A stretch of DNA of 47,316 bases from Natronospirales bacterium (GTDB lineage: Bacteria > Pseudomonadota > Gammaproteobacteria > Natronospirales > JAIVGZ01). Under the pieces are notes generated by a model, which had not been told where the DNA came from, made no database searches, and saw only the letters and a list, made by a program, of their open reading frames with translations. This document shows, piece by piece, positions 27,171 through 37,021 of this stretch (positions within the stretch are counted from its first letter, which is position 1; every line of letters starts with the position of its first letter). A program made the position numbers and the translations under genes. The stretch is from assembly GCA_020201335.1 (NCBI GenBank), contig JAIVGZ010000038.1, forward strand, positions 1-47,316. The letters run 5' to 3'.

Positions 27171-29534
27171 TCAAAATGCCGACCCGATCGAGAACTGTAA
27201 CCTTTCCAGCCTGTCGCCGGGCTTGTCGTTCAGCGGAACCGCGTAACTGATTTTCATCGCGCCAATCGGGGCCAGCCATGTCGCGGCCAAGCCTGCCGAC
27301 ATACGCATCTCGTCAAACGATACCGAATCCCGCCCCTGGAATACGTTGCCCGCGTCGACGAACAGCCCGATGCGCGAACTGTTCCGGAGCTTCTCGGACG
27401 GTGGCGGTATCATAATCTCTATTTGGCTGAACATGCGAACGTTGCCGCCGACGGGGAAGCCCGCATCGTCCTGCGGACCGAGCCAGTTCTCACGATAGCC
27501 ACGTATCGACTCTGGGCCGCCAGCGAATACGAATTTGTACGGTGGCAGCCCGCTCGTGTCTCTGTAACCCCTGCCTGCAGTCAGCTCGGTCCGGAACGAA
27601 AGGACCGTATCGCCCCGGAGCGTCCAATAAGAGTGGTTGAAAAGCGTGCCCATGTAGTAGCTGATCTCGCTCGGCGGCACCGAAATCTCGCCGCTTACGC
27701 CGAGGCGCGAACCAGCGGACGGAAAAATTGCCCGGTTGCGCGTATCGCGTGACCAGCCGAGGTTCAGCTCAATCGTGCGGAAACGCGTGCCCGATACGTT
27801 GGCAAGCGGGTTGTCGGGAAACAGGTTCTCGAAGTTTTCGCCGTGGTTCGGGTTGCGCACCCACGCCTGCAGATACGGAGTTGAGTTAAACGAGGCAATC
27901 AGCTCATGTTGTGCGAGCGTCGCGCCGACGTTGATGAACATGAACTCGGACAGCGGGATGCCGAACCCGATGTTCCCGCCCCAGGTATTGATGAACATCG
28001 GCGAACCCTGCGCGAACAACTGGTCGGCCTCGCGGAAGAACACACCCCAGTTACGGCTGATTCCGTTAACCGTCCAATATGGTTCGGTGAAACTGAGGTT
28101 ATAGGTCTGGCTGAACTCGCTGCGTGCGAGGTTTATCTGGACGCGTCGACCTTCACCGAGGAAGTTGCTGTGCGTGACGCCGGCATTGAGCATCACGCCG
28201 AACGCGCCCGAGTAGCCCGCCCCAAACTGGAAATGCCCGGGCTCGCGCTCCTCGATCTCAATGTCGATGTCGACGAACTCGTCGGAGCCCGCCACCGGCG
28301 TCGGCGTAATCTCGACTTCTGCGACGAACGGCAGTCGCTGCAGACGGGTCTTCGACCGGTCAATCGCGGAGTTCTGCAACCAGCTGCCTTCCAGCTGGCG
28401 CATCTCACGGCGGAAGGTCTCGTCGTTGGTCGCCGAGGCGCCCACGAAATTAATGCGGCGTACGTACACGCGGTTTCCGGGCTCGAAGAACAGCGTGATG
28501 TCGACGATGTCATCCTCTTCGCCGAAGTCCGGTAGCGGTGCAACCTCAGCGTTCGCATAGCCTTCTTCGCCAAGCCGGCGCGTCATCAGCTCGGTGGACA
28601 AGGTGATCGCACGGTGGTGGAAGCTGTCACCGGTGTTGAACAGCACCAGCCGCCGCATCTCCGGCTCGTCGAGGATGAGGTTGCCGGCAAGACGGATTTC
28701 GCCGATGCGGTACTTGCCACCTTCTTTGATGTTGACCGTGATGAACACATCACGCTTGTCGGGCGAAATCGCGACCTGCAGCGATTCGACCTCGAACGCC
28801 GCGTAACCCTGGTCCATGTAGAAGGAGCGCAGCGACTCCAGGTCGCCCTGCAGCTTCTCACGCGAGTACTGGTCGTCCTTGCGGTAGAACGACAGCCAGT
28901 TCGACCGGCGCAGTTCGAGTATGCCGGCAAGCTCGCGGTTGCTGAACGAATGGTTACCGACGAAGTTGACCTCACGGATGCGCGCGACTTGACCTTCGGC
29001 GATCGTAATCGCGATTTCGACAAGGTTGCCGGGTACCTCGCGGACCTCGGTGTCGACCGTAACCGCGTACTTGCCACGGTTGAAGTACTGGCGGCGCAGC
29101 TCCACCTCTACGCTCTCGAGCACGCCGCGGTCGAAGATGCGACCTTCGGCGAGACCGACGCCGCGCAGCACGCCGCGCAAGTCGTCGTCCTTGATGTCTT
29201 TGTTGCCGGTAACCGTGAAGCTCGCAATCGTCGGCCGCTCGGTGACGGCGACCACCAGCGTGTTGCCGTCGCGCCGTAACTCTACGTCGTGGAAGAACTG
29301 GGTCGTGAACAGCGCGCGCAGCGCCTGGGCCGTGCGATCCGGCGTCAGCGTGTCGCCGATATTGACCGGAAGGTAGTTGAACAGTGTGCCCTCGGTGATG
29401 CGCTGCAACCCGACGACCTCGATGTCCTCGACGACGAAACGCCCGGTCTCCTGCGCGGCGCCCAATGGGGGCCACGCCAGGGCGATGATCATCGGCAGCC
29501 ACCACAGCGGCCGCAGCGTGCTGCGGTAGTTCAA
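27171..29534 (-). CDS. bamA: Outer membrane protein assembly factor BamA
   Basis: Central subunit of the beta-barrel assembly machine. The product has about 787 residues: a signal peptide (PMIIALAWPPLGAAQ), five POTRA domains starting FVVEDIEVVGLQRITEGT, then a 16-strand Omp85 barrel from about residue 410. The loop 6 motif reads GPESIRGYRENWLGP, an IRGY variant of the usual VRGF. The C-terminal strand ends LQFSIGSAF with terminal Phe. I prefer the TTG at 29534, preceded by AGGATGGA. A TTG at 29564 overlapping the rseP stop is also possible and would add ten residues before the signal peptide. Confidence 0.95.
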   Translation of the reverse strand: MNYRSTLRPLWWLPMIIALAWPPLGAAQETGRFVVEDIEVVGLQRITEGTLFNYLPVNIGDTLTPDRTAQALRALFTTQFFHDVELRRDGNTLVVAVTERPTIASFTVTGNKDIKDDDLRGVLRGVGLAEGRIFDRGVLESVEVELRRQYFNRGKYAVTVDTEVREVPGNLVEIAITIAEGQVARIREVNFVGNHSFSNRELAGILELRRSNWLSFYRKDDQYSREKLQGDLESLRSFYMDQGYAAFEVESLQVAISPDKRDVFITVNIKEGGKYRIGEIRLAGNLILDEPEMRRLVLFNTGDSFHHRAITLSTELMTRRLGEEGYANAEVAPLPDFGEEDDIVDITLFFEPGNRVYVRRINFVGASATNDETFRREMRQLEGSWLQNSAIDRSKTRLQRLPFVAEVEITPTPVAGSDEFVDIDIEIEEREPGHFQFGAGYSGAFGVMLNAGVTHSNFLGEGRRVQINLARSEFSQTYNLSFTEPYWTVNGISRNWGVFFREADQLFAQGSPMFINTWGGNIGFGIPLSEFMFINVGATLAQHELIASFNSTPYLQAWVRNPNHGENFENLFPDNPLANVSGTRFRTIELNLGWSRDTRNRAIFPSAGSRLGVSGEISVPPSEISYYMGTLFNHSYWTLRGDTVLSFRTELTAGRGYRDTSGLPPYKFVFAGGPESIRGYRENWLGPQDDAGFPVGGNVRMFSQIEIMIPPPSEKLRNSSRIGLFVDAGNVFQGRDSVSFDEMRMSAGLAATWLAPIGAMKISYAVPLNDKPGDRLERLQFSIGSAF

Positions 29535-29556
29535 TGCAATTCCATCCTGAGCGTGA

Positions 29557-30927
29557 TTATCCAAAGATGCGGGCCAGGTCGTTGTAGAACGCGAGGCCCA
29601 TCAGCATCGCAAGCATTCCGAGGCCGATACGCTGCCCGACGATTTCTGTCTGCTCAGAAACCGGGCGGCCCTTGACCAACTCGACGAGATGATACACGAG
29701 ATGCCCGCCATCCAAAATCGGAATCGGCAGCAAGTTGATGATTCCAAGGCTGATACTGACGATCGCCAGGAACGCAAGGAACGGTACCAGCCCGACCGAG
29801 GCGCTGTAACCGGCGTACTGCGCGATGTTGATGGGGCCGGAGATGTTCTTCACCGAAACGTCGCCGACGACCATGCTCCCGAGCATCTTCACCGTGAGCA
29901 CCGACATTTCGACCATCCGCCGAGCGGCGCGTGGCAGCGCGGCGACCGGCCCGTAGCGCAGTTCGGATTCCATCCCTGCGAACAGGTCCGCCGGCACCGA
30001 TACCCCGGCGCCCACCCGGCCGATGACCCCGCCGCCTGCTTCACCCGAATCGATTGCGCCGACCTGGACCGGCAATTCAAGCAGCGCGCCGGCTCGCTCG
30101 ACCTGGAACAAGACCCGCTCGCCCGGACGCGCGCGGATGTGACCGACCAGCGCCTCCCAGTCGGCGACTGGTTCGCCGTCGAGCGCCAGCACGTGGTCAC
30201 CGCTACGCAGGCCTGCCGCATCAGCGGCACCGCCGGCCTCAATGTCGCCGAGGAACGCGGGAACGCGCGGGCGCCACGGTGCGATGCCGATGCCGGGCAA
30301 TAACGAGCCGGGCTCCGTCAGCGGTCGCGCCGCGCCCGCCGCCAGCATGTGCTGGCGCGCGTAACCATCCGTGTCGACGACCTCGACTTCGAACGGCTCG
30401 TTCGTAATCACACCTTCAAGCAATGCGAGCAGCGCAGCTTCCCAGGTCGGCGTGTCGCTGCCGTCTATACGCACGAACCTGTCGCCCGCCTCGAGGCCCG
30501 CGTGCGCCGCCGGTGAATCCGGCGTCACCGCACCAACGACCGGCTGCAACCCGGGTATGCCGATTACGAACATCATCCAGTACGCGAAGATCGCAAACAG
30601 GAAATTGGCGGCAGGTCCCGCGAGCGTGATTGCAACCTTTCGCAGCGGCGTCGTGCGGTTGAACGAGCGCTCTACGTCCGCCGATGCCGGCATATCCGGG
30701 TCGCGCTCGTCGAGCATCTTCACGTAGCCGCCGAGCGGTATCGCAGCAATTACATACTCGGTACCGTCGCTCGCAGTGCGCGACCAGATGGGGCGGCCGA
30801 AGCCGACCGAGAAACGCAGCACCTGCACACCGGCACGGCGCGCGACCCAGAAGTGTCCGTATTCGTGCACCGTGACCAGGATGCCGAGCGCGACGATGAA
30901 CGATGCAAGCGCAATCAGGAAACTCAC
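29557..30927 (-). CDS. rseP: RIP metalloprotease RseP
   Basis: Site-2 intramembrane zinc protease that cleaves anti-sigma factor RseA in the sigma-E envelope response and clears signal peptides. The 456-residue product has the active-site helix [17 protein letters not shown] near residues 18-34, [15 protein letters not shown], two PDZ domains ([20 protein letters not shown] and [20 protein letters not shown]), and the second catalytic motif [14 protein letters not shown] near residue 400. It starts at a GTG overlapping the dxr stop (GTGA), with GGAGG upstream. Confidence 0.96.
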   Translation of the reverse strand: MSFLIALASFIVALGILVTVHEYGHFWVARRAGVQVLRFSVGFGRPIWSRTASDGTEYVIAAIPLGGYVKMLDERDPDMPASADVERSFNRTTPLRKVAITLAGPAANFLFAIFAYWMMFVIGIPGLQPVVGAVTPDSPAAHAGLEAGDRFVRIDGSDTPTWEAALLALLEGVITNEPFEVEVVDTDGYARQHMLAAGAARPLTEPGSLLPGIGIAPWRPRVPAFLGDIEAGGAADAAGLRSGDHVLALDGEPVADWEALVGHIRARPGERVLFQVERAGALLELPVQVGAIDSGEAGGGVIGRVGAGVSVPADLFAGMESELRYGPVAALPRAARRMVEMSVLTVKMLGSMVVGDVSVKNISGPINIAQYAGYSASVGLVPFLAFLAIVSISLGIINLLPIPILDGGHLVYHLVELVKGRPVSEQTEIVGQRIGLGMLAMLMGLAFYNDLARIFG

Positions 30928-32090
30928 AGCGCAGCCTCCGCGGCGGCGCGCGCGTCGCGGTCGACCGCGAGAATCTCATCGAGGCCGTCCGCGCTGCGCG
31001 AAGCCAGCGCATCAAGCGCGGTCCTGATCACACGCGAGATGTCGGTGAAGCGGATACGCCGCGCGAGGAATGCGCCGACTGCAATTTCGTTTGCAGCGTT
31101 CAGCACCGCGGGCGCGGCGCCACCAGCAGCCTGTGCGTCGAACGCGATTTGCAGGCACGGGAAACGCTCGTGGTCCGGCGCGCGGAAATCGAGCCGCGCG
31201 AGTTCGGTAAGGTCGAGGCGGGCAACGCCGGCGTCGATGCGGTCGGGCCACGCCAGTGCGTGCGCGATTGGCGTGCGCATGTCAGGGTTACCCAACTGGG
31301 CGAGCACCGAGCCGTCGGCAAACTCGACCATCGAATGCACGATGCTCTGCGGATGCACGACGACCTCAACCTGCTCCGGCGAGGCGTCGAACAACCAGCA
31401 TGCCTCGATCACCTCGAGACCCTTGTTCATCATCGTCGCCGAATCCACTGAAATCTTTTTCCCCATGACCCAGTTCGGGTGTGCAACTGCCTGTTCGGGC
31501 GTAACCGCGTCGAGCGTGCCGACCGGCGCGTCGCGGAACGGACCGCCGGATGCCGTCAGCACGATGCGCCGGATGCCAGCGCCGGCGAGGCCGTTCGGGC
31601 GCGGGTGCGGCAGGCACTGAAACACCGCGTTGTGTTCCGAGTCGATTGGCACGAGTTCTGCACCGTGCTTATGGACGGCATCCATGAACAACGCGCCGGA
31701 CATCACCAACGCCTCCTTGTTAGCCAGCAGCACGCGCTTGCCGGCCCGCGCGGCCGCGAGCGTCGGTAGAAGCCCGGCCGCGCCCACAATCGCTGCCATC
31801 ACCGCATCGACTTCGGGGGCCGCGGCCACCTCGGCGAGCGAATCTGCGCCGGTCCGCACCTCGGTTGTGAGCCCGAACTCCCGCAACCGGGCCGCGAGCG
31901 GGGCGACCGCGTCCCCTTTACCAATGACCGCGACGGACGGCCGATGTTCCCGGCAAAGTTCAGCGAGGCGTTCCCAATCGGAGTGTGCGGTCAGCGCATG
32001 GACGGTGAAACGGTCCGGGTGGCGGGCGACCACATCCAGCGTATTGCGCCCGATTGTGCCTGTGGCGCCTAGGATCGTCAGACACTTCAT
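30924..32090 (-). CDS. dxr: 1-deoxy-D-xylulose 5-phosphate reductoisomerase
   Basis: Second enzyme of the MEP isoprenoid pathway, NADPH-dependent conversion of DXP to MEP; target of fosmidomycin. The 388-residue product has [18 protein letters not shown] (NADPH site), [64 protein letters not shown] (in part [13 protein letters not shown]) and [18 protein letters not shown]. Start ATG 32090 shares its A with the cdsA stop (TGATG). The position after cdsA rather than before uppS is the pseudomonad-like order. Confidence 0.97.
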   Translation of the reverse strand: MKCLTILGATGTIGRNTLDVVARHPDRFTVHALTAHSDWERLAELCREHRPSVAVIGKGDAVAPLAARLREFGLTTEVRTGADSLAEVAAAPEVDAVMAAIVGAAGLLPTLAAARAGKRVLLANKEALVMSGALFMDAVHKHGAELVPIDSEHNAVFQCLPHPRPNGLAGAGIRRIVLTASGGPFRDAPVGTLDAVTPEQAVAHPNWVMGKKISVDSATMMNKGLEVIEACWLFDASPEQVEVVVHPQSIVHSMVEFADGSVLAQLGNPDMRTPIAHALAWPDRIDAGVARLDLTELARLDFRAPDHERFPCLQIAFDAQAAGGAAPAVLNAANEIAVGAFLARRIRFTDISRVIRTALDALASRSADGLDEILAVDRDARAAAEAAL

Positions 32091-32905
32091 CAGAACTGTC
32101 CGGCGAACAGCAAACCGCCCGTGAACGCGGGCGCGGCCGAGGTGAGGCTGTCGATGCGGTCGAGCATGCCGCCGTGCCCCGGCAGCAGCGTGCCACTGTC
32201 CTTGACCCCCTGCTGGCGCTTGAACATCGATTCGGCAAGGTCGCCGATGATTGAGATTGCGACCGTCAGCAAGCACACGAGCGCGAAGTACCACACCGGC
32301 CCGAATGCGAGGCCTGCCGCCCAGCCGGCGACGACCACAAACGCAGTTGCGACGTAAGCGCCGACAACGCCTTCCCAGGTCTTGCCGGGACTCACCTGCG
32401 GCGCGAGCTTGTGGCGGCCGAACGCCCGGCCGAAGAAATAGGCACCGACATCGGCAAGCCAGACGAGCGCAAGCAGGAACAGCACCAGCCACGCACCTTG
32501 GTCGCGGTGCAGCATCGACACCGCGGCAAACGCGGGCACCAGCGTCAACAGACCGCACAAGCCCTTCAAGCCATATACGGAATGCGATGGCGCGCGTTGC
32601 GGATGGAATACGAGCCATGCGAGCACGAACGCCCACCACGCGAGCGCGAGCGCGATCAGCGCCGGCAGCACGCCCGCCCATTCCCGCAACGCCCACGAAG
32701 TAGCGGCGAGCAGCGCGGCGACCAGCAGCGCGTATAACCCGCGCGTGCGGCGACGGGTACATGACATCAACGCGCCCCACTCCCACGCAGCGAATGTGAA
32801 CGCGACGCCGACCAGCAACTCGAACGCCCACGCCGGCGCGAAGAACATCACCGCGAGCACCGGAGGCGCAAGGAGCAGCGCTGTCAGAATGCGTGTGCTA
32901 AGCAC
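32090..32905 (-). CDS. cdsA: Phosphatidate cytidylyltransferase (CDP-diglyceride synthase)
   Basis: Inner-membrane enzyme making CDP-diacylglycerol from CTP and phosphatidic acid. The 271-residue product has about eight membrane spans and the C-terminal family signature [20 protein letters not shown], then [15 protein letters not shown]. Other motifs are [28 protein letters not shown] (seen as [18 protein letters not shown]). I chose the GTG at 32905 ([15 protein letters not shown]), which overlaps the uppS 3' end by 8 bases; upstream residues in the open frame are antiparallel to the family and come from uppS in another frame. Confidence 0.94.
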   Translation of the reverse strand: MLSTRILTALLLAPPVLAVMFFAPAWAFELLVGVAFTFAAWEWGALMSCTRRRTRGLYALLVAALLAATSWALREWAGVLPALIALALAWWAFVLAWLVFHPQRAPSHSVYGLKGLCGLLTLVPAFAAVSMLHRDQGAWLVLFLLALVWLADVGAYFFGRAFGRHKLAPQVSPGKTWEGVVGAYVATAFVVVAGWAAGLAFGPVWYFALVCLLTVAISIIGDLAESMFKRQQGVKDSGTLLPGHGGMLDRIDSLTSAAPAFTGGLLFAGQF

Positions 32906-33447
32906 CGGTACCTGCGTCAGGCACGCCGCCGAAGCGCCGCTCTCGCTCGGCGAATGCTTCGAGTGCGGCATGGAAATCGTCGGCGCCGAAGTCGGGCCAC
33001 AGCGTGTCGGTGAAGTAGAGCTCGGTGTACGCAAGGTGCCACAACAGGAAGTTCGACAACCTCTGGTCGCCACCGGTCCGGATGAAGAGGTCCGGCTTCG
33101 GCCCGGTCCATTTCGCGCTGCAGCCCATTGCCGAACGCGGCACGGTCGCCGATGAATCGCACGCGGATGCCATTCTCGTGCAACTTCTGCACTTCACTGC
33201 CGAGCGTCGACAGGAACAGTTCCATCAACCGGCTGACCTCGCCTGCCGGTCGGCGCCAGTTCTCGCTCGAGAACGCGAACAGCGTCAGCGCACCGACGCC
33301 GGCCTTGGCGCTCGCCTCGATCACGCTCCGCGTCGATTTGACCCCGGCCTGGTGGCCGGCATGGCGCGGCAAGCTGCGCTTCCGCGCCCAGCGACCGTTT
33401 CCGTCCATGATGATCGCAACGTGCGCGGGTACGGGCCCTTCCATCAT
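32898..33447 (-). pseudogene. uppS: Undecaprenyl diphosphate synthase with internal deletion and frameshift
   Basis: UppS makes the C55 carrier for peptidoglycan and O-antigen. The first part (33447 to about 33094) reads [20 protein letters not shown] (catalytic Asp in MDGNGRWA), HAGHQAGVKSTR, LTLFAFSSENWRRP and [20 protein letters not shown] up to residue 118. The last part, in another frame, reads [38 protein letters not shown] and RERRFGG, ending at 32898. About 65 residues between them, including the conserved NYGGRxD region, are missing. The junction GCCGAAGCCGGAC fits both sides (CCGAAGCC), as expected for a deletion between short repeats or an assembly collapse. Product would be inactive as read. 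Flanking frr and cdsA are intact. Confidence 0.9.
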
Positions 33448-34004
33448 CAGATCTCGATCAGCTCCGCTTCCTTCGCGGTGAGCATCTGGTCGACTTCAGC
33501 GATGTGCCGGTCGGTGAGTTTCTGGATGTCGTCCTGCGCGCGACGCTCCTCGTCCTCGGTGACCTCCTTATCCTTCAGCAACGCCTTCAATTCATTGTTC
33601 GCATCACGGCGGATATTGCGGATCGCGACGCGCGCACCCTCACCTTCGCTCTTCACGACCTTGACGAGCTCGCGGCGACGTTCCTCGGTAAGCACCGGCA
33701 GCGGTACGCGGATTATCGTACCTGCGGTCGCCGGTGTGAGACCCAGATCGGAAGTCATGATCGCCTTCTCGATTGACGAGACCATGCCCTTCTCCCACGG
33801 CTGGATCAGCAGCGTGCGTGCGTCTGGCACGCTGATGCTGGCGACCTGGTTCAGTGCCATCTGCGAGCCGTAGTAATCAACCGTAATGTGGTCGAGCAGG
33901 CTGGTGTGCGCACGCCCGGTCCTGAGCTTTGTGAGTTCATGCTTCAGGCTTTCGATGCTCTTCGCCATGCGCGTTTCCGCGTTGCGGCGTGTTTCATTAA
34001 TCAT
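33447..34004 (-). CDS. frr: Ribosome recycling factor
   Basis: Splits post-termination ribosomes together with EF-G. The 185-residue product reads [43 protein letters not shown] ([13 protein letters not shown] is the family signature), [32 protein letters not shown] and a C-terminal helix. It starts four bases inside the pyrH stop (ATGA) and its TGA shares a base with the uppS ATG (TGATG). Confidence 0.98.
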   Translation of the reverse strand: MINETRRNAETRMAKSIESLKHELTKLRTGRAHTSLLDHITVDYYGSQMALNQVASISVPDARTLLIQPWEKGMVSSIEKAIMTSDLGLTPATAGTIIRVPLPVLTEERRRELVKVVKSEGEGARVAIRNIRRDANNELKALLKDKEVTEDEERRAQDDIQKLTDRHIAEVDQMLTAKEAELIEI

Positions 34005-34741
34005 GCAGCTTCCCCGTTGTCGACTATCGTCCCCACCGTCTCGTCGCCGCGGATGATGCGCATCAGGTCGCCCTGCCGGTTCATGTCGAAAATCCGCAGC
34101 GGTACGTTGTAGTCGCGGCACAGCACGATGGCCGTCGCGTCCATCACCATCAGCTTGTCGTTGATCACGCGGTCGTACGTAAGGCGCTCGTAGCGTTTTG
34201 CATTCGGGTCTTTCTTCGGGTCGGCGGTGTAGACGCCATCGACCTTCGTCGCCTTCAGCAGCAGGTCGGCGCCGATTTCCACCGCGCGCAGGCTCGCCGC
34301 GGAGTCGGTCGTGAAGAATGGGTTGCCGGTGCCGGCGGCGAAGATGATTACGCGGCCTTTTTCGAGGTGGCGTACCGCGCGGCGGCGGATGTAGTCCTCG
34401 CAGACCTCGTTGATGCGCAGCGCCGACATCACGCGTGCGTTGATGCCAAGACCCTCAAGCGCGTCCTGGAATGCCAGCGCGTTCATCACGGTCGCGAGCA
34501 TGCCCATGTGGTCGGCGGTCACGCGGTCCATACCGCCCCGGGCCAGGCCCGCGCCGCGGAAGATGTTCCCGCCGCCGACCACCACCCCGACCTCGACCCC
34601 TATTGCGGCGACATCACGGATCTCGGCGGCCAGGCGCTTGATGACCTTCGGGTCGATGCCGTAATCAGCATCGCCCATGAGAGCCTCGCCGCTGAGCTTC
34701 AGCAGGATGCGTTTGAAACGGGGCGGCGCGGGGTCGGTCAT
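34001..34741 (-). CDS. pyrH: UMP kinase
   Basis: Phosphorylates UMP to UDP in pyrimidine synthesis; amino-acid-kinase fold. The 246-residue product has [71 protein letters not shown] and [20 protein letters not shown]. Start ATG 34741 has GAGGAC just upstream. A 121-base gap separates it from tsf and holds one REP palindrome; otherwise the operon runs on. Confidence 0.98.
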   Translation of the reverse strand: MTDPAPPRFKRILLKLSGEALMGDADYGIDPKVIKRLAAEIRDVAAIGVEVGVVVGGGNIFRGAGLARGGMDRVTADHMGMLATVMNALAFQDALEGLGINARVMSALRINEVCEDYIRRRAVRHLEKGRVIIFAAGTGNPFFTTDSAASLRAVEIGADLLLKATKVDGVYTADPKKDPNAKRYERLTYDRVINDKLMVMDATAIVLCRDYNVPLRIFDMNRQGDLMRIIRGDETVGTIVDNGEAA

Positions 34742-34822
34742 GTCCTCGGGTTCCTTGAAGAATCCGGGCGATTGTACCTCAACGCCCACGCCGCGGACCC
34801 GCTGGGCGGGGCCAAGACACCC

Positions 34823-34848
34823 TGTGGGAGCGAATCTGTGATTCGCGA
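34823..34848 (+). repeat. REP-type palindrome, family C
   Basis: TGTGGGAGCGAATCTGTGAT continuing TCGCGA; stem GCGAATC/GATTCGC around TGT. It lies in the transcribed spacer between tsf and pyrH, where it could act on mRNA stability or attenuation within the operon. Nothing else is seen in this 121-base gap. Confidence 0.88.
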
Positions 34849-34862
34849 CAACCTTCGACCGG

Positions 34863-35738
34863 CTATACCTGCGAGGCCTTTCTTACCTCTTCGGCGAAAT
34901 CCTCGGACTTCTTCTCGATGCCCTCGCCGACTTCCATTCGCATGAACGCGTGGACGGTCGCGCCGGCAGCCTTCACCAGCTGGCTAACGGTCTGGTCCGG
35001 GTTCTTCACGAACGGCTGCCCGAGCAGCGTGATTTCCGCGAGGTATTTGCGCAGGCGCCCTTCGACCATCTTCTCGATGATCGCAGCTGGCTTGCCTTCC
35101 TGCTGCGACTGCGCGGCGATGATCTCGCGCTCCTTCGCCAGCAGGTCGGCCGGCACGCCCGACTCATCGACGCAAACCGGACGGCTCGCAGCGATGTGCA
35201 TCGCGAGGTCACGCGCCAGGTCGTCGTCACCGCCGGCGACATCGACGAGGACGCCGATGCGGGTGCCGTGCAGGTAAGTGCCGATGCGGTCGCCCGCACG
35301 CTCGACCAGTGCAAAGCGGCGCACGGTGATGTTCTCACCGATCTTCGCGACGAGTTCGCGCCGGCTTTCGTCCAGCGTCTTGCCACCGGTGCCCGATGCC
35401 ATCAGGGCATCCACGTCAGCGGCTCCGGACTCGAGCGCAGTGCGCGCGACGCCTTCGGCGAACGCGCGGAACTCCGCACCGGTCGCTACGAAGTCGGTCT
35501 CGCAGTTCACTTCGACCATCACCGCACGCTTGCCGTCACCGGATTGCTCGATGATGATTGCGCCTTCAGCGGCAATACGGCCGGCCTTCTTGTCGGCCTT
35601 CGCGAGCCCCTGCTTGCGCATCAGCTCGACTGCGGCATCGAGGTCGCCGCCGGTTTCCACCAGCGCCTTCTTGCATTCCATCATCCCCGAGCCGGTGCGC
35701 TCGCGGAGTTCCTTCACCATCTGTGCAGTAATCGACAT
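34863..35738 (-). CDS. tsf: Translation elongation factor Ts
   Basis: Guanine-nucleotide exchange factor for EF-Tu. The 291-residue product begins [20 protein letters not shown] with the N-terminal UBA-like domain and [23 protein letters not shown], then [31 protein letters not shown] (core contact), and the dimerisation part with [14 protein letters not shown]. The ATG at 35738 is preceded by GAGGTGAT at good spacing; a GTG one codon earlier is less likely. It follows rpsB by 13 bases. Confidence 0.98.
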   Translation of the reverse strand: MSITAQMVKELRERTGSGMMECKKALVETGGDLDAAVELMRKQGLAKADKKAGRIAAEGAIIIEQSGDGKRAVMVEVNCETDFVATGAEFRAFAEGVARTALESGAADVDALMASGTGGKTLDESRRELVAKIGENITVRRFALVERAGDRIGTYLHGTRIGVLVDVAGGDDDLARDLAMHIAASRPVCVDESGVPADLLAKEREIIAAQSQQEGKPAAIIEKMVEGRLRKYLAEITLLGQPFVKNPDQTVSQLVKAAGATVHAFMRMEVGEGIEKKSEDFAEEVRKASQV

Positions 35739-35751
35739 CACATCACCTCAT

Positions 35752-36825
35752 TTATTTGGTGGTGGTTTTCTTTTTCGCCACCGCCTTCTTCTTCTTCACC
35801 ACCGCCTTCTTCTTAACCGTGGCCTTCTTTTTCTTCGGAGCCGCGGCAGCGGTCGCACCGAGGACGGTCTCGTCTTCCGGTCCAGCCACTTCAGCCTTCT
35901 TCTCAGCGGCCTTCTTCGCGGTCTTCGGCGCCTTCTTCACCTCGGCTGCCGGTTCGGCGGCTGCCGGTTCGGCGGCTGCAGGCTCGGCCGGCTTTTCCGC
36001 GGCCTCCGGCGCTTCGACCTTCTTCGGCGCTGCCTTGCGGGTGACCGGCTTCGGCGCGCGGCGCTGCTGCGAGGCCTTCATCTTCGGGTTGCCGGCCTCA
36101 TCGAGTTCGACGAACTCATCGGTGCTGTCGGCGAGCTGCGGAAGCGAATCCTTGCCGTTCAACACTGCGTCGGCGATACCGGTCGCGTAGAGGTCGATTG
36201 CACGGATCGCGTCGTCGTTGCCGGGGATTATCCAGTCGGCGCCGTCGGGCGAGTTGTTGGTATCGACGATGGCGATGACCGGGATGCCGAGCTTGCGCGC
36301 TTCGGCGACCGCGATCTTCTCGTGGCCGACATCGACGACGAACAACGCGTCGGGCAAGCTGGTCAGCTGCTTGATGCCACCAAGGCTCTTCTCAAGCTTC
36401 TCCATCTCGCGGCGCAGCGTCAGCACTTCGCGCTTACCGAAGCGTTCGAAGCCGCCTTCCTTGTCCATCTCCTCAAGGTCGATTAGGCGCTTGGTGGATA
36501 GCTTCACCGTCTTGAAATTGGTGAGCATGCCACCGAGCCAGCGCTGCGTTACGTACGGCATGCCGCAGCGAATTGCTTCGCGCTGCATGACGTCGCGCGC
36601 CGCGCGCTTCGTGCCGACGAACAGGATCTTGCCGCGGTTACCGATGAGGCTGCCGACGAAATTCTGCGCGTCGCCGAACATCGGCAACGTCTTCTCGAGG
36701 TTGATGATGTGAATCTTGTTGCGATGTCCGAAGATGTACGGTTTCATCTTCGGGTTCCAGAAACGGGTCTGGTGTCCGAAATGGACGCCCGCTTCCAGCA
36801 TTTGCCGCATGGAAATGCCAGCCAT
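35752..36825 (-). CDS. rpsB: 30S ribosomal protein S2 with long Lys/Ala-rich C-terminal tail
   Basis: Ribosomal protein S2, 357 residues. The first 245 or so are the normal S2: [72 protein letters not shown] and [20 protein letters not shown]. Residues about 246-357 form an extra tail: a basic segment ([20 protein letters not shown]), Ala/Pro/Glu repeats ([16 protein letters not shown]), then KKAP, KKKK and KKK clusters ending KKKTTTK, reminiscent of histone H1. E. coli S2 has 241 residues. The start ATG 36825 has AGGAT upstream. A promoter and an approximately 119-base leader lie ahead. Confidence 0.97.
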   Translation of the reverse strand: MAGISMRQMLEAGVHFGHQTRFWNPKMKPYIFGHRNKIHIINLEKTLPMFGDAQNFVGSLIGNRGKILFVGTKRAARDVMQREAIRCGMPYVTQRWLGGMLTNFKTVKLSTKRLIDLEEMDKEGGFERFGKREVLTLRREMEKLEKSLGGIKQLTSLPDALFVVDVGHEKIAVAEARKLGIPVIAIVDTNNSPDGADWIIPGNDDAIRAIDLYATGIADAVLNGKDSLPQLADSTDEFVELDEAGNPKMKASQQRRAPKPVTRKAAPKKVEAPEAAEKPAEPAAAEPAAAEPAAEVKKAPKTAKKAAEKKAEVAGPEDETVLGATAAAAPKKKKATVKKKAVVKKKKAVAKKKTTTK

Positions 36826-36944
36826 GGTGTAAATCCTCATTTTGGGGGTTGAGCCTCCATGCGCCCTCACCCGACGACCCGTTCGCCTCTCGGCGGCGGG
36901 CACCCCGTGGGTGTGCCGGCGCATGTGTGGTTTGCCTTTATGGC
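36826..36944 (-). promoter_or_regulatory. rpsB mRNA leader with hairpins
   Basis: Untranslated leader expected from the promoter at 36951-36979. It holds two possible hairpins on the minus strand: GGCACACCCACGGGGTGCC (36897-36915) and the CGCC-GAGA-GGCG type next to it. In E. coli the rpsB leader mediates feedback by S2; a similar role here is inference from position and structure only. Confidence 0.4.
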
Positions 36945-36950
36945 GCGCGC

Positions 36951-36979
36951 TTTATACCATAGCGGGCCTTGCTCCTCAA
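36951..36979 (-). promoter_or_regulatory. Sigma-70-type promoter of rpsB-tsf operon
   Basis: On the minus strand TTGAGG (-35, 36974-36979), a 17-base spacer and TATAAA (-10, 36951-36956), followed by the GC-rich discriminator GCGCGCGCC. This is the best consensus promoter in the window; a GC-rich discriminator is typical of stringently controlled ribosomal genes. Confidence 0.7.
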
Positions 36980-37021
36980 GGGTTTAGTGGCTTAATCGCC
37001 TACACTGGTGGTTTGGAAAGC

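Noticed and set aside
32906-33073. Longer N-terminus for CdsA
   Set aside because: These codons are the uppS 3' end read in another frame.
33060-33145. Programmed frameshift in uppS
   Set aside because: Joining the frames would still leave out about 65 residues including the NYGGRxD region.
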